In this document: positions 9,410-17,846 of the stretch, in pieces
How positions within the stretch are numbered: position 1 is the first letter of the stretch
How the letters are laid out: each line of letters opens with the position of its first letter
NCBI GenBank assembly: GCA_024763015.1
Contig: JANTGO010000005.1
Coordinates: 1 to 34,384 of the forward strand
Source: Flavobacteriaceae bacterium
Lineage (GTDB): Bacteria > Bacteroidota > Bacteroidia > Flavobacteriales > Flavobacteriaceae
Length of the DNA: 34,384 nucleotides
Direction of reading: 5' to 3'
Translations under genes and position numbers: made by a program
Notes under the pieces: model-generated
Databases searched by the model: none
Seen by the model: only the letters and a program-made list of their open reading frames with translations
Told to the model about the DNA's origin: nothing

Positions 9410-10660
9410 TTAATGTCTAATATCCTTTATTTTTTCAGGATTGTGTTTATATTTAAATAGTATCGCAAACAAAATGGCGATAACCAATGCGTATGCTGCA
9501 AAAGTAAACCATATATTTTGCCAATCCTTAACACCGTCTTTTGTAAATAAATCAATAACGAAACCACTTGCTTTTGCCCCGATAACAGCACCAAAACCAT
9601 TGGTCATCATAATAAACAAACCTTGGGCAGAACCTCTTATTTTTTTATTGGTTTCTTGTTCTACAAATAAAGAGCCCGAAATATTAAAAAAGTCAAATGC
9701 CATACCATATACAATCATAGATAAAATAATGGCAACGGCACCTAAACCAACCGGACTGCCAATACCAAATAATCCAAATCTAAAAAACCATGCCAACATA
9801 CTCATCAACATAACTTTCTTAATACCAAAACGTTTTAAGAAAAAAGGAATAGTCAAAATAAATGCCGTTTCCGATATTTGTGACAATGACATCACAAAAC
9901 CATTATATTTCACAATAACGGCATCTTTAAAAATAGGATTGGCTCCAAAATCGTGTAAAAATGCTTCGCCCCACATATTTGTAATTTGTAAAGCAGCGCC
10001 CAGAAGCATTGCAAATATAAAAAAGATTGCCATCTTATACTGACCGAACAATTTGAATGCATCTAAACCGAAAGCTTCTACTAAAGATTTTTTCTTAGCT
10101 GTTTTTTCTACTGAACAATCCGGCAAAACAAAGGTATAAAGACCTAAAACTAATGAAATAGCAGCCGCAAAATAAAACTGATTTATATTCATTCCCCAAC
10201 CAAAATAATCCGTTATCCAAGTGGCTATAATAAAACCGATTGTTCCCCAAACCCTGATAGGCGGAAAAGTTTTTACCACATCCATATCGTTTTTTTCTAA
10301 TATACAATATGAAATCGTACTGTCCAAACCTATGGTGGGCATATATAACATTAAATATAGTAGGGTAAACAAAAATAAACTGTCATAATCAGATTGTTGT
10401 GCCATATAATACAGCAAAACAGCGCCTGCAATATGTGATAAAGCAAACAATTTATTAGGGCTCCACTTATCTGCAATGATACCCATTATACCGGGCATGA
10501 TTAAAGAGGCAAGGCCTAATGTTGCAAAAATAGAACCTATCTGCCCTCCTGTGAAATGCAAGGTAGCACCCATATATTTTCCAAAGGAAAGCAACCACGC
10601 CCCAAACACAAAAAATTGAAGAAAATTAAGGACGGTTAATTTAAATTTTATACTATTCAT
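9410..10660 (-). CDS. MFS transporter, nucleoside:H+ symporter (NupG-like) family
   Basis: 416 aa, about 12 TM segments; LNFLQFFVFGAWLLSFGKYMGATLHFTGGQIGSIFATLGLASLIMPGIMGIIADKW typical of nucleoside permeases. Confidence 0.85.
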   Translation of the reverse strand: MNSIKFKLTVLNFLQFFVFGAWLLSFGKYMGATLHFTGGQIGSIFATLGLASLIMPGIMGIIADKWSPNKLFALSHIAGAVLLYYMAQQSDYDSLFLFTLLYLMLYMPTIGLDSTISYCILEKNDMDVVKTFPPIRVWGTIGFIIATWITDYFGWGMNINQFYFAAAISLVLGLYTFVLPDCSVEKTAKKKSLVEAFGLDAFKLFGQYKMAIFFIFAMLLGAALQITNMWGEAFLHDFGANPIFKDAVIVKYNGFVMSLSQISETAFILTIPFFLKRFGIKKVMLMSMLAWFFRFGLFGIGSPVGLGAVAIILSMIVYGMAFDFFNISGSLFVEQETNKKIRGSAQGLFIMMTNGFGAVIGAKASGFVIDLFTKDGVKDWQNIWFTFAAYALVIAILFAILFKYKHNPEKIKDIRH

Positions 10661-10680
10661 CTTGTTCGTTTTTAGTGCAA

Positions 10681-10712
10681 CAAACTTACAGTTTTAGCCC
10701 GATATAACCAAA
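10681..10712 (-). promoter_or_regulatory. Bacteroidota-type promoter TTTG-N20-TAAGTTTG driving the nucleoside transporter
   Basis: On - strand: TTTG GTTATATCGGGCTAAAACTG TAAGTTTG, about 20 nt upstream of the ATG; matches the TTTG/TAnnTTTG consensus and spacing. Confidence 0.7.
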
Positions 10713-10817
10713 AAATATTTATCCGTACAATATTTGGATAATTGCTTGCGTTTAATTAATAAAACGACGCTTATAGGATAAACAACTACCTTTTTCTTAA
10801 CTCAAAATTCCAAAATT

Positions 10818-10913
10818 ATGAAAGACAAGGTATTTGAAATTCACAAACTGATCTTAATGCTCGTCGTTTTATTGCTCATTTTTAGCATTGGGATAAAGAT
10901 AATTTTTTCATAG
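10818..10913 (+). CDS. Putative 31-aa single-pass membrane micro-protein
   Basis: ATG at 10818 to TAG at 10911-10913: MKDKVFEIHKLILMLVVLLLIFSIGIKIIFS; charged N-terminus then a hydrophobic helix. Below the ORF-track length cutoff; sits alone between divergent and convergent neighbours. Confidence 0.45.
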   Translation: MKDKVFEIHKLILMLVVLLLIFSIGIKIIFS

Positions 10914-10919
10914 AAAAAA

Positions 10920-11627
10920 CTAACTTCTTACAAGGGTTCCAATGTTTTTGCCTTCGATAAGTTTTTGAAGATTGCCTTTTTTGTTCATATTAAAAACAAT
11001 GATAGGCAATTGGTTGTCTTTGGCAAGTGCGAATGCCGTGCTATCCATTATCTTTAATTCTTTTTGCAAGGTTTCGTCATAAGAAATACTTTCATATTTC
11101 ACGGCATCCTGATATTTTTCGGGGTCTTTATCATATATACCATCAACGCGGGTGCCTTTAAGAATGGCATCGGCTTTAATCTCTAAAGCGCGTAATACCG
11201 CTCCGGTATCCGTCGTAAAAAAAGGATTGCCCGTACCACCGCTAAATATAACGACGCGTTTTTCCGAAAGGGCTTTTTTTGCCTTTAAAGGACTGACTTC
11301 GTCTGCCACTTTATCTACTTTTATACCACTCAACAAACTGACCGGAATACCTTCATTAATAAAGACGCTCTCCAAAGCCATCCCGTTGATAACCGTTGCC
11401 AACATGCCCATAAAATCGCCTTGCGTTCTGTCCATCATTTGTCCGGCTTCCGACAAACCTCTAAAAATGTTACCGCCCCCAATCACAATACCAATCTCGA
11501 TACCCAATTGATAAATATTCTTTATTTCTTTTACAAAATCCAATACTTTTTCGGGGTCAATGCCGTAAGATTTGTCACCCATTAAGGACTCGCCACTTAA
11601 TTTCAATAAGATTCTTTTATATTTCAT
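10920..11627 (-). CDS. pyrH: Uridylate kinase (UMP kinase) PyrH
   Basis: 235 aa; KRILLKLSGESLMGDKSYGIDPEKV, GIVIGGGNIFRG, VIFSGGTGNPFFTTDTGAVLRALEIKADAILKGTRVDGIYDKDPEK. Confidence 0.98.
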   Translation of the reverse strand: MKYKRILLKLSGESLMGDKSYGIDPEKVLDFVKEIKNIYQLGIEIGIVIGGGNIFRGLSEAGQMMDRTQGDFMGMLATVINGMALESVFINEGIPVSLLSGIKVDKVADEVSPLKAKKALSEKRVVIFSGGTGNPFFTTDTGAVLRALEIKADAILKGTRVDGIYDKDPEKYQDAVKYESISYDETLQKELKIMDSTAFALAKDNQLPIIVFNMNKKGNLQKLIEGKNIGTLVRS

Positions 11628-11722
11628 CTTTTATTTTTTATTTATACCCATCGATATTCAGCAAAATAAGCAATTAAACTATTTTTAATCAGCATATCAA
11701 ATGATCATTTTTTTCTTAAGTT

Positions 11723-11730
11723 CAAAAGTA
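11723..11730 (-). promoter_or_regulatory. Putative -7 element (TACTTTTG) for pyrH
   Basis: CAAAAGTA on + strand; about 95 nt upstream of the pyrH start, divergent to the porT-like -7 element at 11743-11750. Confidence 0.35.
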
Positions 11731-11742
11731 TAAAATTTTACT

Positions 11743-11750
11743 TACATTTG
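11743..11750 (+). promoter_or_regulatory. Putative -7 element (TACATTTG) for the PorT-like gene
   Basis: Exact TAnnTTTG match; TTC 19 nt upstream is a weak -33 candidate. Confidence 0.45.
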
Positions 11751-11832
11751 TTCGTTAATTAGCATTGAAATCAATTAACAAGCAAGCAAACACTCGTTTT
11801 GATTTAAAAATTAACCGAAAAACAACAAATAA

Positions 11833-12534
11833 ATGAAATATTTTCTGTCAATTATACTTTTTTCAATATTTTTTTCAGGCGTTTCGCAATCGAACAAAAG
11901 TATAGATTCCTTATACAAACCAGACCCTAATTATTTGGAAGACCAATTCTATTTCGGCATTTCGTATATCGTTTTGCAAAATTTACCGACCGGAATCAAA
12001 CAAAATGGTTTTTCAAATGCCATTAAATTAGGATATATCAGAGATATTCCCATCAATGAGCAACGAAATATAGGTCTGGGTATTGGATTGGGCTACTGCA
12101 GAGATATTTTCTACCAAAATCTGCGCATCAGTACGGATGAAAATACCGGAGAGCTTGTTTATGATGTACTTGAAGGTGCTGATTATCAAAGCAATTCTTT
12201 TAGTCTGAACAAAATAGAAATGCCATTCGAACTGCGTTTTAGAGGTAGCTCACCTACAAAATATAAATTTTGGCGCGTTTATGCCGGTGCTACACTTTCA
12301 TACGTTGCAAGTGCTTCCGCAAACTACACCAGTAGCAAGGTAAATGTAAGTTATAACGGCATTAAAAACATCAATCCCTGGCAAGCTGGTTTAAACATAT
12401 CGGCAGGATATGGCACATGGAACTTTAATTATTACTACGGATTGACCAAAATTATAAAAGATAATGTCTCCATAAATGGAAATGCCGTCCAAATGAAGGA
12501 AATGCGTTTCGGTATCATGTATTATTTTTTGTAA
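11833..12534 (+). CDS. PorT/SprT-like outer-membrane beta-barrel protein (type IX secretion-associated)
   Basis: 233 aa; signal peptide, DQFYFGISYIVLQNLPTGIKQNGFSNAIKLGYIRDIPINEQRNIGLGIGLGYCRDIFYQNLRI resembles PorT/SprT; barrel-like C-terminus FGIMYYFL. Confidence 0.65.
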   Translation: MKYFLSIILFSIFFSGVSQSNKSIDSLYKPDPNYLEDQFYFGISYIVLQNLPTGIKQNGFSNAIKLGYIRDIPINEQRNIGLGIGLGYCRDIFYQNLRISTDENTGELVYDVLEGADYQSNSFSLNKIEMPFELRFRGSSPTKYKFWRVYAGATLSYVASASANYTSSKVNVSYNGIKNINPWQAGLNISAGYGTWNFNYYYGLTKIIKDNVSINGNAVQMKEMRFGIMYYFL

Positions 12535-12539
12535 ATTTG
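12532..12539 (+). promoter_or_regulatory. Putative -7 element (TAAATTTG) for the osmC-like gene, overlapping the upstream stop codon
   Basis: TAAATTTG matches TAnnTTTG 28 nt before the ATG at 12567; its first three bases are the TAA stop of the PorT-like gene; TTTC 21 nt upstream is a possible degenerate -33. Confidence 0.4.
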
Positions 12540-12566
12540 TAGCCGATAAATCGATAAAAAATAATT

Positions 12567-12998
12567 ATGGCAAAAACAAAATTAGTTTGGAAGCGCGGCA
12601 TGCAATTCGATGCCTATTCCGCAGGACAAGATGAACCCATTCATATAGAAGCAGAAGAAAAATTTGGTGGAATAGGTTACGGTTATCAACCCAAACCGCT
12701 TATGTTGGTTTCACTAGCAGGCTGTACGGCACTCGATGTTGCTTCGTTGATGAAAAAAATGCGTATCGATGAAAACGTAAAAGATTTCACCGTAGAAGTA
12801 GATGCCAATATGACTGATGAACACCCTAAATATTTTGATAAAGTTCACGTAATTTACAATTTTACAGGTAAGGATATGAACGAAGAAAAATTGACTAAAT
12901 GCGTCAGCTTATCAGAAAGTAGATACTGCGGCGTATTTAAAATGTTTAGAAGTTTTGCTGAAGTTTCTTACGAAATTAATTTTATTGAAGAAGAATAG
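12567..12998 (+). CDS. OsmC/Ohr-family protein
   Basis: 143 aa; KPKPLMLVSLAGCTALDVASLMKKMR-type OsmC core with conserved Cys (LAGCTALD) and second Cys in SESRYCGVFKMF. Confidence 0.93.
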   Translation: MAKTKLVWKRGMQFDAYSAGQDEPIHIEAEEKFGGIGYGYQPKPLMLVSLAGCTALDVASLMKKMRIDENVKDFTVEVDANMTDEHPKYFDKVHVIYNFTGKDMNEEKLTKCVSLSESRYCGVFKMFRSFAEVSYEINFIEEE

Positions 12999-13191
12999 AT
13001 TTATTAACTAAAATTGCGAATTTAAAAATATAAAGGAAAAGAAGCTTTGTCCTGCGTATTTTTTTAGAAATTTATTATACTTTTTTGCGTAATTTAGCGT
13101 TATACTAAATCTCTATCACGGTTTAGTATAATATTTATTCAACTTGTTTGCGGTTTTTACAAAACAGCTCACAATTTTAATTTTTGAAAAA

Positions 13192-15711
13192 ATGCGTTAT
13201 ATAAAAAAATATTTTGCTCCCTTATTCTTATTGTTTATAGTAGGCAGCTTTGTCAATTGCTCTACGCAGAGAAACAATATGGTCAACAGAAATCTGCACA
13301 AATTATCGACCAAATACAACGTCGTTTTTAATGGGAAAGAAGCGCTCAAAAAAGAGTTGGAAGCAAAACATGCCAATTTTCACGATAATTTTTTTGAAGT
13401 ATTACCCGTTGAAAGGTTCAAAGCCGAGTATGAAATATTCTTACCGGGACAACAACAATCTAATGCCAATCTGGAACGAGCAGAAGAAAAAGCCGTAAAG
13501 GCCATCCAAAAACACTCTATGGAAATCCATGGCGTTCAAGAGAATAATCAAATCGACGAAGCATATCTTCTACTAGGGCAAAGTCGCTATTATCAAAAAC
13601 GTTTTTTGGCAGCAATCGATGCATTTAATTATGTATTGGACAATGATTTCAAATCAAATATTCGCCCGCTTTTTAAATTATGGCGCGAAAAATCTAATAT
13701 CCGAATGGATAATTACTCAGAAGCCATTCGAAATTTAAAATTTTTAGCCCATAATGTCGACACGCCAAAAGATGTAAAAGCAAAAGCCAATGCTTATATT
13801 GCCCAAGCATTTATCAAAATAGATAGCTTTCCGCAAGCCATTAAATACCTTGACTTGGCATCCACATTAAGCAAAGACAAGGAACACAAAGCGCGTTATG
13901 ATTTTATCACAGCACAGCTCCTCGACAGAACCAGCCTGAAGGATTCAGCGGTTGGTTACCTCAAAAAGATAGAAGAAATGAAGCGACCGCGAAAATACAG
14001 TTTGCAAGCTGAATTATATCGTTATCATTTATCTTTGGACAAAAAGGACCAACATCCCGAAATGCTTAAAGCGCTTTATACCAAATTAAAACGATTTGAG
14101 TATCTTAAATTTTATCCCTATATAAACTACGAGATAGGCGAAATCTTTCACAGCGAAGACAGTCTAAAAACCGCTGTTACCTATTACACCAAAGCAGCTC
14201 GCTCACAAGACAAAGTCTTAAAAGAAAAAGCCTACGAACAAATGGTTGCCATTGGTTTTTACAAAAAGGATTATCTTATGGCGGGTGCTTACTTGGACAG
14301 TTTGTTACAAGTAATGCCACACGAAACGCTTAAATACTTAAAAACACAACACAAACGCAACAATATCGAAGATATCATCACGTTAGAAAAAACGATTAAG
14401 CGAAATGACAGCATCATGAAACTCGTCAACTCGGACAGTCTGGGCAGACTTAAAATTATTCAAGATTATATCGATAAATTGCGTGAAAAAGAAGCAGATT
14501 CCGTTTCAAAAAGTAGTGTGGAAACCGATTATTCACAGGTAAAACCAAAGTTTACCAGTTTTTATTTCTACAATAAAAGCTTGGCTTCCAAAGGCGCCGA
14601 AAAATTTAAAAAAGTTTGGGGCGATATGACCCTTGCAGATATGTGGCGACTCAAAAACAAAATGAGCATAGACCAAGACGAAGAAACATCGGATGAAAGT
14701 GAAGAAGAAACAGATACTGAAAACACCAAAACCGAGGAAAACATACCCGATAAATACAAAGTAAGTTTTTACTACAAAAAAATTCCTACGGAAAAGAAAC
14801 AAATCGACAGTATTTTGGGACAAACAAATTATGCACACTACCAAGTCGGTATGATTTATTACGAAAAGTTTAAAGAGTTGGAAAAAGCCCAAGAAAACTT
14901 GGAAAAAATGCTTGCCAACAATCCCAAAAAAGAATTGATTCCCGCTGCAAAATACAATTTGTACAAAGTTTACAAAGATCTAGGCAAAAACTTATTGGCA
15001 GAACATCTGTCTCAAGAGATTTTAGACAACTATCCCGACAGTATTTATGCCGATTTAATCAAAAATCCGGACAAAATATCAGAACGGTCTAATAAAGCTT
15101 TTCAGACAGCTTACAAGAAAATATATCAACTGTACAAAGCACAAAAGTATGACGAATTACTCGCACAATCAGCACCTATGCTTCTGAAGTTTAGTTTTCA
15201 CCCCGAATTGGGAAAAGTGGATTTGCTACGCGCCACAGCACTGGCAAAAAGCGATGGATTACTCGCTTACGAACAAGCCCTTAAAGATATCATTATTAAA
15301 TATCCAAAAAGCCCTTATGAAGAAGAAGCCAAAAAACGAATGACTTTGGTAAATAAATACAAAAATCTGGTCTATACCAATGCCAAAAGCGATTCGTACA
15401 AATTGGTCATTCCTTATGATATTTTCTCACCTGAAGCTGATAACTTTATGGATTGCATCAAGAATATTATCAAAGAAAATAAAAGTGAATTTTTAACAAT
15501 TTCAAAAGACCCGTTCACCCGTAAACAATCTTTTATTGTGGTACACAATTTTTTGAGTGGAAAATCTGCTGCATACCTTGCCGATTTAATGAAAAAAACG
15601 GTTTGCAGTCCTAATAATTATTTTGTAATTTCGTCGGACAATTATAAGACACTTCAATTGACCAAAAAATTGAAAGCTTATTTAGCATTTAACAAACAAA
15701 CAAAAGAATAG
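13192..15711 (+). CDS. sprE: SprE/PorW-like TPR lipoprotein (type IX secretion/gliding motility)
   Basis: About 839 aa from ATG 13192 (track TTG start at 13144 less likely); lipobox-like FVNCS, STQRNNMVNRNLHKLSTKYNVVFNGKEALKKELEAKHANFHDNFFEVLPVERF is the characteristic SprE/PorW N-terminus; TPR-rich; followed by bactofilin as in flavobacterial sprE loci. Confidence 0.82.
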   Translation: MRYIKKYFAPLFLLFIVGSFVNCSTQRNNMVNRNLHKLSTKYNVVFNGKEALKKELEAKHANFHDNFFEVLPVERFKAEYEIFLPGQQQSNANLERAEEKAVKAIQKHSMEIHGVQENNQIDEAYLLLGQSRYYQKRFLAAIDAFNYVLDNDFKSNIRPLFKLWREKSNIRMDNYSEAIRNLKFLAHNVDTPKDVKAKANAYIAQAFIKIDSFPQAIKYLDLASTLSKDKEHKARYDFITAQLLDRTSLKDSAVGYLKKIEEMKRPRKYSLQAELYRYHLSLDKKDQHPEMLKALYTKLKRFEYLKFYPYINYEIGEIFHSEDSLKTAVTYYTKAARSQDKVLKEKAYEQMVAIGFYKKDYLMAGAYLDSLLQVMPHETLKYLKTQHKRNNIEDIITLEKTIKRNDSIMKLVNSDSLGRLKIIQDYIDKLREKEADSVSKSSVETDYSQVKPKFTSFYFYNKSLASKGAEKFKKVWGDMTLADMWRLKNKMSIDQDEETSDESEEETDTENTKTEENIPDKYKVSFYYKKIPTEKKQIDSILGQTNYAHYQVGMIYYEKFKELEKAQENLEKMLANNPKKELIPAAKYNLYKVYKDLGKNLLAEHLSQEILDNYPDSIYADLIKNPDKISERSNKAFQTAYKKIYQLYKAQKYDELLAQSAPMLLKFSFHPELGKVDLLRATALAKSDGLLAYEQALKDIIIKYPKSPYEEEAKKRMTLVNKYKNLVYTNAKSDSYKLVIPYDIFSPEADNFMDCIKNIIKENKSEFLTISKDPFTRKQSFIVVHNFLSGKSAAYLADLMKKTVCSPNNYFVISSDNYKTLQLTKKLKAYLAFNKQTKE

Positions 15712-15715
15712 CAAT

Positions 15716-16105
15716 ATGTTCGCAGAAAAGAAAAAAAACGGAGCCGAATTATCCAGATTACCCAATCATATCAGTCACACATCTAAATTTAAAGGAGACA
15801 TTACTTCGGAAGAAGATTTTAGAATAGATGGTTATTTCGAAGGAAACCTAACAACTACTGCAAAGATTGTTTTAGGTGATAAAGGTGTTTTAAACGGAAA
15901 TATTAAGTGCGGAAATGCAGAAATTCTTGGTAAGGTTAGCGGTGAATTAATTGTCGATAATTTATTAAGCATAAAATCTAGTTCTTCAATCGATGGGAAT
16001 GTTACGACAGGAAAATTAGCCATTGAACCCGGTGCCTTCTTTAATGCCACTTGTCAGATGAAAAATGGCACAAAAAAAGCTAATGAAACGCCCAAAAGCA
16101 AATAA
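15716..16105 (+). CDS. Bactofilin (polymer-forming cytoskeletal protein)
   Basis: 129 aa; HISHTSKFKGDITSEEDFRIDGYFEGNLTTTAKIVLGDKGVLNGNIKCGNAEILGKVSGELIVDNLLSIKSSSSIDGNVTTGKLAIEPGAFFNATCQM, a typical DUF583 beta-helix. Confidence 0.95.
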   Translation: MFAEKKKNGAELSRLPNHISHTSKFKGDITSEEDFRIDGYFEGNLTTTAKIVLGDKGVLNGNIKCGNAEILGKVSGELIVDNLLSIKSSSSIDGNVTTGKLAIEPGAFFNATCQMKNGTKKANETPKSK

Positions 16106-16304
16106 TCGCAGTAAATTTTTACAATTTACCTCCATTCCTTTTGAAATGTTTATCATCATATTTGGGGCTTATAAATTAGGTGCCTATTTAGATGTCAAAT
16201 ATCCCAATGAGACATCGCTATATACCATTATATGTATGCTGAGCGGGGTCATGTTATCAATGGGATATATTCTCATTAGAGTAAAAAAGTTAAACCAAAA
16301 ATAA
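16083..16304 (+). CDS. AtpZ/AtpI-family small membrane protein
   Basis: In-frame ATG at 16083 (overlaps the bactofilin 3' end); two TM segments, FTSIPFEMFIIIFGAYKLGAYLDVKYPNETSLYTIICMLSGVMLSMGYILIRVKKLNQK. Confidence 0.75.
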   Translation: MKRPKANNRSKFLQFTSIPFEMFIIIFGAYKLGAYLDVKYPNETSLYTIICMLSGVMLSMGYILIRVKKLNQK

Positions 16305-16687
16305 TGCGGCAAAGCTTTACATACCTATTATTATCAATCTTCCCTTTTTTCTTTCTTTTTTACAAAGTGCACGAATATCTTATGCATGCACTGGTTCTTA
16401 AAAGTCCTGAATTTTCTTCACATTTTTTTACTTATATAAGCGGAATTAGCCTGATGATGCTTTCAAATATACTTCTCATGCGATGGCTCAAACCAAAGTA
16501 TGTAGGATTTACATTTTTGGCTTGGTCTATGATCAAACTAATGCTGGTGATGGCCTATTTTAGCTTTATCAATAAGTTTGAAATTAACAATGCTAACATC
16601 ATCGAAATGCTGATTGTTTACCTTTTGTTTCTTGTTTACGAAGTGTTTTTTACAGTTATTTTATTACCAAAAAGGATTAAAGAATAG
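16304..16687 (+). CDS. DUF6168-like four-TM membrane protein
   Basis: 127 aa, start overlaps the upstream stop; four hydrophobic helices; position after AtpZ/AtpI matches the gene that usually precedes atpB in flavobacteria. Confidence 0.6.
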   Translation: MRQSFTYLLLSIFPFFFLFYKVHEYLMHALVLKSPEFSSHFFTYISGISLMMLSNILLMRWLKPKYVGFTFLAWSMIKLMLVMAYFSFINKFEINNANIIEMLIVYLLFLVYEVFFTVILLPKRIKE

Positions 16688-16723
16688 TTACATCCAATCA
16701 AATAAAAAGTCTAAATCGCGTAA

Positions 16724-17836
16724 TTATTCGCTCACCTTTCTATAATTCCATACCGCTAGCGTGTTTATTACTAGTCCGTATATTGCCATTATAAAAAATT
16801 GATGGGCTACATCTTTGAAAGGGCTCCCCTTAAGCAAAACCATTCTCATAAACTCTATAAAATACTTAATTGGATTGAACCAAGTTATCTTTTGTGCCCA
16901 AGCCGGCATGCTCTCAATCGGTGTAAACAAACCACTCATCAATATAAATATGACGAAAAAAAACCAAGAGATAAACATTGCCTGCTGTTGGGTTTCGGAT
17001 ATGGTCGAAATCAATAGCCCAATACCCAAAACTGCCGTTAAATAGACCAATGAAAAAGCATAAACCAATAAAATACTCCCCTGAAACTCGATGTGGAAAA
17101 CCAGTTTTGCTACTATCAGTCCAATCGTTAATTCTAATAATGCAATTAGCAAAAAAGGCATTAATTTTCCTATGATAAACTGATGTTTCTTGATTGGGGT
17201 AACGTTCAATTGCTCTATCGTACCTATCTCTTTTTCCCTAACCACAATCATGGCACTTAAGAACATACCTACCATGGTTACAAGTAATACCAAAATACCA
17301 GGGACCATAAAAGTCGAATAATTCATCCCCGGATTGAACCAATCGAGAGTCGTAATACCAATGGGCGGTAAAAATACCTTGCCGGTAGATTTTTCTAAAA
17401 GTTCAAAATTATAATCTCTTATGATCATATTGGAATATGCATTGGCAAGACCTGCTTTTACACCATTTACCGCATCTATACTCAAATGAATTGGTGATGC
17501 TTCACGATTGACCAATTTTTTTTCAAACTTTGACGGTATCTCTAAAATCAAATCGGCATTTCCTTTTTTCATATCCTTCATGCCGTCTTGGTCTCTAAAT
17601 GAATAATTGACAATATTGAAATAAGGTGAGGCAGAAAATTTGGAAATCAACCCGCGCGAATATTGGCTTTGGTCATTATCTATTACGTGTAAATTCAGGT
17701 TTTTTACTTCAAAATCAGCAGCGTATCCAAGTAGAATTAATTGAACAAACGGCATCACAAAAAGCAATGGAAGTATGGCTTTATTCCTGCTTATTTGTAA
17801 AAATTCTTTTCTTAATATTATTAATATCGTCCGCAT
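16724..17836 (-). CDS. ABC-2 type exporter permease (YbhR/YbhS-like)
   Basis: MRTILIILRKEFLQISRNKAILPLLFVMPFVQLILLGYAADFEVKNLNLHVIDNDQS..., C-terminal TM block with VVREKEIGTIEQLNVTPIKKHQFIIGKLMPF. ATG at 17836 preferred over track start 17854. Confidence 0.92.
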   Translation of the reverse strand: MRTILIILRKEFLQISRNKAILPLLFVMPFVQLILLGYAADFEVKNLNLHVIDNDQSQYSRGLISKFSASPYFNIVNYSFRDQDGMKDMKKGNADLILEIPSKFEKKLVNREASPIHLSIDAVNGVKAGLANAYSNMIIRDYNFELLEKSTGKVFLPPIGITTLDWFNPGMNYSTFMVPGILVLLVTMVGMFLSAMIVVREKEIGTIEQLNVTPIKKHQFIIGKLMPFLLIALLELTIGLIVAKLVFHIEFQGSILLVYAFSLVYLTAVLGIGLLISTISETQQQAMFISWFFFVIFILMSGLFTPIESMPAWAQKITWFNPIKYFIEFMRMVLLKGSPFKDVAHQFFIMAIYGLVINTLAVWNYRKVSE

Positions 17837-17846
17837 ATTTTTTAAT

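Noticed and set aside
9441-10043. 200-aa plus-strand ORF
   Set aside because: Entirely antisense to the nucleoside MFS transporter; no recognisable domain and a typical frame-shadow composition.
14533-14892. 119-aa minus-strand Phe-rich ORF (and the 63-aa ORF within it)
   Set aside because: Antisense to the Lys/Glu-rich coding sequence of the sprE-like gene; Phe richness is a reverse-complement artefact of AAA/GAA codons.
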